A DNA stretch of 36,969 nucleotides from positions 1 through 36,969 of the forward strand of contig JAJXTL010000013.1 in NCBI GenBank assembly GCA_021783855.1, read 5' to 3'. Made by a program: the position numbers and the translations under genes. Shown piece after piece: positions 31,210 through 36,969 of the stretch (positions within the stretch are counted from its first letter, which is position 1; each line of letters starts with the position of its first letter). The notes below the pieces were generated by a model. That model was not told where the DNA came from. It did no database searches and saw nothing but the letters and a program-made list of their open reading frames with translations. The DNA comes from Pseudomonadota bacterium. GTDB taxonomy: Bacteria; Pseudomonadota; Gammaproteobacteria; Burkholderiales; Gallionellaceae.

Positions 31210-34200
31210 TTGCGTCTTTCACAAATCAAGTTAGCCGGATTCAAATCATTCGTCGACCCTACGCATATTCATCTGCCGGGGCAGATTGTCGGCGTGGTCG
31301 GCCCCAACGGTTGCGGTAAATCGAATGTGATCGATGCGCTGCGCTGGGTGCTGGGCGAGTCAAAGGCATCGGCACTGCGCGGCGAGAGTATGCAGGATGT
31401 GATTTTCAACGGCTCTCTCAAGCGCAAACCGGTCTCGCGCGCCAGCGTGGAGCTGGTATTCGATAATCAGCTTGGCAAGGCGGCAGGGCAATGGTCCAGC
31501 TATGCGGAAATTTGTATTGCCCGCGTGTTGCAGCGCAATGGCGACTCAAGCTATCACATCAATGGTCAGAAAGTGCGTCGCCGCGACATCACCGATATTT
31601 TTCTGGGTACGGGTCTGGGGGCGCGCGCTTATGCGATCGTCGAGCAGGGCATGATCTCGCGCATCATCGAGGCCAAGCCTGAAGAATTGCGCGTGTTTCT
31701 TGAAGAAGCGGCAGGTGTCTCAAAATATCGTGACCGCAGACGCGAGACATCGCAGCGCCTGAATGATACGCGAGATAATTTGCAGCGGGTCGGCGACATC
31801 CTGCTGGAGCTGGACAAGCAACTGGCGCATCTTGGCGAGCAGGCCGAAGTGGCGCAGCGATACCGTGCGCTGGAAAAGCAGCGGGATATCACGCAACAGT
31901 TGCTCTGGTTGATCAAAAAACGGGATGCCGATGTACTCAGGGCGGGTTTTGCCGGCGATATCGTGAAGACCCGCAACGAACTGGAAGCGCAAACTGCACA
32001 ATTGCGTGACATTGAAAGTCGTCTGGAAACGCTGCGCAGCGGCCACCATCATCGGTCCGATGAGTTGCAAACAAGGCAGGGCGAGCTATACAAGGTCAAT
32101 GCCGAAATTTCAGGGCTCGAACAGCAGATCAGGCATGTCGCCATGCAGCGCCAGCGGCTGGCTCAGCAGATCGATGCCGCTACGCAACTCACCCTGCAGC
32201 AACGACGTCAACAACAGCAGGCGACCGAGCTTCTGCAACATTGGCGGGATCAGCAGGAAATCGCCTTGTGCAAGCTTCACGAGGCCGGCCAAAACGCGCA
32301 AAGAGAAGAGGCGGAACTGCCGCAGGCGGAGCAGGCGGCGCGTATGGCGCTGGATTGCTACAACGGATTGCAGCGTGAGCAGATGAACATGCAGCAACAA
32401 CTGCAATTATTCAAAACGCAGCATGACAATCTGCTGCGCAACATCGGGCAGCTGGCGTCGCGGCATGCCCGATTGTTGCAGGAATCCGAAAATCTGCCAC
32501 GTCCGGACAGCCTTGCCCGCGATCAGGCGCAGGAGGAGTTGGCAGAGCTGGAGATGACTCAGCAGGCTATCGAGGAGAATCTGCAGCATTTGCAAGATCA
32601 GTTGCCGCAGGCAGAAGCCGCGCGGCAGCAATTGCGTTCGAGCTTGCAACAACATGAGCGTCAGGCTGCCAAGGCGGATGCAGCGCTGCATGCATTGCAG
32701 CAATTACAGATGCAACTGGATGGCGACAAAAACTTAAAGCACTGGCTGCAACGGAAAAAACTGGATGAACTGCCCAGACTGTGGCAATCCCTGCGCATCA
32801 CGCATGGCTGGGAAAATGCGCTGGAAGCGGTGTTGCGCGAACGACTTGATGCCTTGCCCGCACTGGCCGATGCAGCAGCCTGGCAGGATGCGCCGCCTGC
32901 CAGGGTGGCGTTGTACGAGCCGGCTTCCCCAGGCATCTTCTCTGCTGATGAAAATCCGGGGCGGCTCACCCCTGTACTGAGCTACGTGCAATGCCAGAAC
33001 GAGCAGGTGCTTCCTGCGGTGCGTGAATGGCTGGCATCGATTTATGCAGTGCAGGATGTGACGCAGGGTTTAGAGTTGCGCGATGCGTTGCCGGAAGGTG
33101 GCTGGTTTGTCACACAGGAGGGGCATCTGGTAGGCCGTCATAGCGTGCTGCTTCATGCGCCGAACACGCAGGGTGTACTGACCCGGCAGCGGGAGATTGA
33201 GCAGCTGGAACATGATGCCGATGAACACAGGCTGTGCGTGGCGGCGGCTCAACAGCAGCTGACGGAGGCTGAGCAGCACTATCGTGCCATCGAGGTGCAG
33301 ATACCGCCGCAGCGGGTGGCGGTCAATGAGTCGAAGTTGCGCCAGCATACGCTGCAAATGCAGTTGCTCAGGCTCGATCAGGCACATCAGCACAGCGCTG
33401 AGCGGCGTAAGCAGATAGCCATGCAAATGCAGGAAATAAGCGAATTGCTGGGTGTGGAGCAGGAGCAGCAACTGGAGATTGCCGGGCAGATGGAAAGTTC
33501 GAGCGGGAAATTCGCAGGCAGCCTGTTGCAGGTGGATGAGGCGAAACAGCGTGCCCGCGAACAGGATGAGGCGCTGCGTGAACAGCGCCTGCGCGTCCAA
33601 CAGGTGCAGCATGCACGCCAGGAAGCGGATTTTTTCTCCCGAACCTGTCTCGATAAGATCACCGATCTGCAGCTAAATATTCAGGGTGCCGTCAGTGCGT
33701 TGGCGCAGGCCGAGCAGAATATGCAGCAGTTGAACGCTGAACTGTCCGAGTGCAGCAGCGATGCAGCAGCGCTGGCATTGCAAACGGCCTTGCAGGTCCG
33801 CCACGACGCCGAGCTGGCGCTGGGCGCTGCACGAGGGAGCCTGGAAAGCGTATCGGGTGAGATGCAAGCGCTGGAAGAGACGCGTCTTTCCTGTGAGCAT
33901 CGTCTGGGCACGCTGCGAGAGCAACTGGGTGAGTATGCCCTCAAGGAGCAGGAGGCTCGATTGTATTTTGAGCAATGGGCTGATCAGTTGCAGGGGACGG
34001 ATGAATCGGCGCTGCTGCCGCTGCTGGCAGGCGCTCGTCTCAATCAGATGCAGAACGAACTGACCCAATTGGGCCGGGCGATTGATGGACTGGGCGCGGT
34101 CAATCTGGCCGCTCTTGATGAGCTGCAGGCCGCGAGCGACCGAAAAAATTACCTGGATGCCCAGGCTCAGGATTTGAACGAGGCGATGGCGACGCTGATC

Positions 34201-34719
34201 GATGCGATCAAACACATAGACCGCGAGTCGCGCGATCTGCTGATGGCAACCTTCAATCAGGTCAACTTGCAGCTGGCAGAACTGTTTCCCGTGTTGTTTG
34301 CAGGCGGAGAGGCGCGTCTGGTGCTGACCGGCGAGGAAATACTCGACAGTGGCGTGCAGGTGATGGCGCAGCCGCCCGGGAAAAAGAACAGCTCGATACA
34401 CCTGCTGTCAGGCGGTGAAAAGGCACTGACTGCCATTGCGCTGATCTTCTCGTTATTTCAGCTCAATCCTGCGCCATTCTGCTTGCTCGATGAGGTCGAT
34501 GCGCCGCTGGACGATACCAATACCGAACGGCTTTGCGCGCTGGTGAGAAAAATGGCGCTGCATACCCAGTTCGTGTTTATCAGCCACAACAAGATTGCGA
34601 TGGAGATGGCGCATCAACTGATCGGCGTTACCATGCAGGAAAAGGGGGTCTCCAAGGTGGTATCGGTAGATATCGAGGCTGCGCTGCGTATGGCTGACGA
34701 TAATCCCGGGGCGATTTAA
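31210..34719 (+). CDS. smc: Chromosome segregation protein SMC
   Basis: 1169 residues. ATPase arm of the bacterial condensin that compacts and segregates chromosomes. The TTG start is fixed by the conserved opening [20 protein letters not shown]. Visible: Walker [10 protein letters not shown] (about 32-40), a first coiled-coil arm rich in Q/E/R (about 170-500), the hinge (about 531-660), the return arm, the ABC signature [13 protein letters not shown] (from 1066), and Walker [13 protein letters not shown] (about 1089-1100), followed by the switch histidine region FISHNK. The scpA and scpB partners are not nearby. In many betaproteobacteria zipA and ligA follow; here an unrecognised gene does. 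Confidence 0.96.
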   Translation: MRLSQIKLAGFKSFVDPTHIHLPGQIVGVVGPNGCGKSNVIDALRWVLGESKASALRGESMQDVIFNGSLKRKPVSRASVELVFDNQLGKAAGQWSSYAEICIARVLQRNGDSSYHINGQKVRRRDITDIFLGTGLGARAYAIVEQGMISRIIEAKPEELRVFLEEAAGVSKYRDRRRETSQRLNDTRDNLQRVGDILLELDKQLAHLGEQAEVAQRYRALEKQRDITQQLLWLIKKRDADVLRAGFAGDIVKTRNELEAQTAQLRDIESRLETLRSGHHHRSDELQTRQGELYKVNAEISGLEQQIRHVAMQRQRLAQQIDAATQLTLQQRRQQQQATELLQHWRDQQEIALCKLHEAGQNAQREEAELPQAEQAARMALDCYNGLQREQMNMQQQLQLFKTQHDNLLRNIGQLASRHARLLQESENLPRPDSLARDQAQEELAELEMTQQAIEENLQHLQDQLPQAEAARQQLRSSLQQHERQAAKADAALHALQQLQMQLDGDKNLKHWLQRKKLDELPRLWQSLRITHGWENALEAVLRERLDALPALADAAAWQDAPPARVALYEPASPGIFSADENPGRLTPVLSYVQCQNEQVLPAVREWLASIYAVQDVTQGLELRDALPEGGWFVTQEGHLVGRHSVLLHAPNTQGVLTRQREIEQLEHDADEHRLCVAAAQQQLTEAEQHYRAIEVQIPPQRVAVNESKLRQHTLQMQLLRLDQAHQHSAERRKQIAMQMQEISELLGVEQEQQLEIAGQMESSSGKFAGSLLQVDEAKQRAREQDEALREQRLRVQQVQHARQEADFFSRTCLDKITDLQLNIQGAVSALAQAEQNMQQLNAELSECSSDAAALALQTALQVRHDAELALGAARGSLESVSGEMQALEETRLSCEHRLGTLREQLGEYALKEQEARLYFEQWADQLQGTDESALLPLLAGARLNQMQNELTQLGRAIDGLGAVNLAALDELQAASDRKNYLDAQAQDLNEAMATLIDAIKHIDRESRDLLMATFNQVNLQLAELFPVLFAGGEARLVLTGEEILDSGVQVMAQPPGKKNSSIHLLSGGEKALTAIALIFSLFQLNPAPFCLLDEVDAPLDDTNTERLCALVRKMALHTQFVFISHNKIAMEMAHQLIGVTMQEKGVSKVVSVDIEAALRMADDNPGAI

Positions 34720-34853
34720 AACCCGAAAAATAACGATTTCGTCAATTCGGTTTGAATGTGCAGGCAGGCAAGTTCGAGGAAGTTGATTGTGTTGTCGGTC
34801 AATCGGGAAATTCAGCTCTGAAAATGAGGCAATATCGACCCGTTCAGGTTATC

Positions 34854-35564
34854 ATGGCAGATGCAAAAAACAAGCATGAACATATGGGGAAAGCTATGCA
34901 GCAACGAAGGTCCGGCGATCACGATCAACGAAGCTACTACGATCTTGAGAATAATGCGGCGTTGGCGTTAGAGGTTTTTAACGCCTATTATCGCTTGCAC
35001 AATCATTCCGGGAAGTTTTATGACGAATTCCCGGATTTTTTCCTGGTTAAACCGGAAGTGCTGGTTGATCGGGAAATCGCAACGCGTGCATCCGACAAGT
35101 TGTTGCTCGATGATACGATCAAGCGTGCGCGTGCGCGCAATGGCTATATTGGCGTATCCAAACATCGCAACCCGAAGTTGGGCTACTACTGGCTTGAATT
35201 GTCTGTGGAACCTTTCATGTTGGGAGATGCGGTCACCGCTGACAACAAAGGCGAGTTTTTTTTCATACTCACGAAATTCATCGATTTTACCAAACAATAT
35301 CCGAAAATATACGGGAACTTGACTGAAAATATCAGCACGGATAAAGACCTTGCCTTGATGTTTAATGGCATCAACAACATGGCGGAACGTTTGAAAGAAA
35401 CGCTTGCTGTTTATCCGGAAAACATGCTGGTGTCATTCAACCCGAAATGGCCGATAACGCAGGTTGAAAAGCTGTTGCATTCGCTCAAGGAAAACGATCA
35501 GGAATGGTGTGAGCTGTTCTTTGAATACCTGATCTACGTGATGGGCAATAAATCCAAGGTTTAA
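34854..35564 (+). CDS. Protein of unknown function downstream of smc
   Basis: 236 residues from the ATG at 34854 (AGG five bases upstream). Starts at 34824 and 34896 (GGGGA upstream) are possible, and the frame is open back to a TTG at 34752. I recognise no family. It is a soluble-looking alpha/beta protein with an N-terminal charged tail, then ALALEVFNAYYRLHNHSGKF, DEFPDFFLVKPEVLVDREIA, RNGYIGVSKHRNPKLGYYWL, and a C-terminal ECLFFEYLIYV-like helix (WCELFFEYLIYVMGNKSKV). There are no signal peptide, membrane helices or metal motifs. It is in the same direction as smc after 134 bp. Its stop codon is followed at once by a family A repeat. Confidence 0.7.
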   Translation: MADAKNKHEHMGKAMQQRRSGDHDQRSYYDLENNAALALEVFNAYYRLHNHSGKFYDEFPDFFLVKPEVLVDREIATRASDKLLLDDTIKRARARNGYIGVSKHRNPKLGYYWLELSVEPFMLGDAVTADNKGEFFFILTKFIDFTKQYPKIYGNLTENISTDKDLALMFNGINNMAERLKETLAVYPENMLVSFNPKWPITQVEKLLHSLKENDQEWCELFFEYLIYVMGNKSKV

Positions 35565-35681
35565 CGTTAAGTTCGCGTAGCGATTCGTTTGTTTCCTCTC
35601 CCCTCGGGAGAGGATTGTGGTGAGGGAAACGGGCTTGGCGAACTTCATTATCAGGGGTGGCGTCTTCGTCATGCCCGTTAG
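35565..35681 (-). repeat. Family A repeat, copy 2, between two convergent genes
   Basis: Read leftward it starts CTAACGGGCATGACGAAG and ends CGAATCGCTACGCGAACTT, with a perfect 8-bp stem CCTCTCCC/GGGAGAGG at 35595-35613. It lacks the central part found in copy 1. Its left-reading first bases contain the TAA stop of the smr gene, and its other edge touches the stop of the upstream unknown gene. Confidence 0.85.
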
Positions 35682-36307
35682 GTTTTTAACAGCACGAGCA
35701 CTGCACCGCTGCCTCCCAGATCGGGTGGCGCCACGCAAAAAGCCAGTACCAGCGGATGTTGCGTAAGCCAATGACGCGTATGGGTACGCAGCACAGCCTC
35801 TCCCCCCAGGCTGTTTTTTCCCTTGCCATGTATCACCAGCACACAGCGCAACTGGTGTTGTGTCGCTTCCGACAGAAATTGTTGCAGCAGCATGCGTGCC
35901 GCATCGACAGGGCTGCCGTGCAGATCCAGCGTGTCCTGTACAGCTTGCCGCCGCAGTTTGCGCAACGATTTGACAGACAAGCCGTTGCGTAAAAACTCTT
36001 CAGGTGAGTCTGCGGATGTACAGTCGGACAGCGTGTCAGGCAGCGGACTATGCAAGACAGGGCTGCGTACCCTGGCCTGCGTGGCAGGTTTAACCGGGCT
36101 GATGCGGTTTTGTTCCGCCAGCGGCGTGACAGGGCCGATTGCGGCGCGGAACAGCGCGGCATCTCCATCAACGTGAGACTCGCGTAACGTATCCTGGTCC
36201 CCCTCTCCCGCAGGGCGGGAGAGGGCAGGGGAGACAGCCAGCGACTTAGCGGCTTTGCCGCTTATAAGTGGTGGCTTCGCACATGTTTTATCGTGCTTAG
36301 TCAACAC
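35678..36307 (-). CDS. Smr-domain protein with repeat-derived N-terminus
   Basis: 209 residues. Smr domains are small endonuclease/nucleic-acid-binding modules found in MutS2 and stand-alone proteins; the exact role of stand-alone forms is unsettled. The C-terminal Smr domain shows TLDLHGSPVDAARMLLQQFL (about 117-136), VLVIHGKGKNS and CVAPPDLGGSGAVLVLLKT. The middle has the usual GDAALFRAAIGPVTPLAEQN start seen in this family. Everything before about residue 48 is encoded by family A copy 3. The only upstream starts, GTG 36307 and TTG 36304, lie in that repeat, and no ribosome binding site is clear. Expression level or true start is therefore uncertain. The stop codon lies in family A copy 2. 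Confidence 0.8.
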   Translation of the reverse strand: MLTKHDKTCAKPPLISGKAAKSLAVSPALSRPAGEGDQDTLRESHVDGDAALFRAAIGPVTPLAEQNRISPVKPATQARVRSPVLHSPLPDTLSDCTSADSPEEFLRNGLSVKSLRKLRRQAVQDTLDLHGSPVDAARMLLQQFLSEATQHQLRCVLVIHGKGKNSLGGEAVLRTHTRHWLTQHPLVLAFCVAPPDLGGSGAVLVLLKT

Positions 36308-36360
36308 TTAGTTGTTTCATCAGTGGAATGGCTAGTCGTTTGACCAGGGGGGCTGCCATG
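36170..36360 (-). repeat. Family A repeat, copy 3, at the 5' end of smr
   Basis: Read leftward it carries CTGATGAAACAACTA, GACTAAGC, AAGTCGCTGG and TACGCGAGTCTCACGTT, all in the same order as copy 1 in arsA. A perfect 10-bp stem (CCCTCTCCCG / CGGGAGAGGG) lies at 36201-36225. The segment near 36325-36360 looks like a partial second copy of the element start. Confidence 0.8.
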
Positions 36361-36378
36361 TTGGATGTTGTTTCGGGT

Positions 36379-36969
<591 letters not shown>

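Overview
The window looks like chromosomal DNA from a betaproteobacterium, probably a Nitrosomonadales/Gallionellaceae-like organism. That placement is my inference from gene content and protein style (RmuC, unimodular QueF, a short 6-phosphogluconate dehydrogenase clustered with zwf-glk-pgl, a TTG-started smc) and was not checked by any search. No rRNA, tRNA, CRISPR array, prophage or intact transposase was seen. The window cuts a gene at each end: a giant RTX protein at the left and trxB at the right.

Layout. 1-8509: a type I secretion block with a giant calcium-binding RTX/repeat protein, an HlyD-type adaptor and a TolC-type outer-membrane channel; the ABC transporter is not in view. 8527-9011: two abutting MITE-like inverted-repeat elements. 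9067-11185: a small lipoprotein and rmuC. 11323-11468: a short-repeat cluster and the promoter of a sugar-metabolism block. 11499-22889: zwf, glk, pgl and gnd (glucose activation plus the oxidative pentose phosphate pathway), then two unrelated types of alpha-glucan phosphorylase and glycogen synthase. Together these connect glycogen storage and breakdown with NAD(P)H and pentose production. 22965-23297: a glycine-zipper exported protein. 23454-26258: arsC-arsD-arsA without an efflux permease or arsR in view. 26255-27585: three leftward genes, namely an orphan cheZ, a MazG-like pyrophosphohydrolase and a small unknown protein with an ideal ribosome binding site. 27791-30702: a c-di-GMP-I (GEMM) riboswitch candidate ahead of a PAS-PAS-GGDEF-EAL membrane protein whose EAL half looks degenerate. 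30736-34719: queF and smc, divergent. 34854-36969: an unrecognised gene, an Smr-domain gene and partial trxB.

The most interesting theme is short repeats that invade coding sequence without breaking the frame. One family (called family A here) has three copies. One adds about 67 residues to ArsA, one supplies the N-terminus and apparent start codon of the Smr protein, and one supplies the stop codon of the same smr gene. A second family (family B, core TTCGACAGGCTCAGGACAGG) sits as a 24-bp in-frame insert inside an RTX repeat unit that was then tandemly copied, and it also lies upstream of zwf. This resembles in concept the Rickettsia palindromic elements. Two further inverted-repeat families (the MITEs with a related hairpin at 27341, and covarying hairpins at 21006-21373) add to the repeat load.
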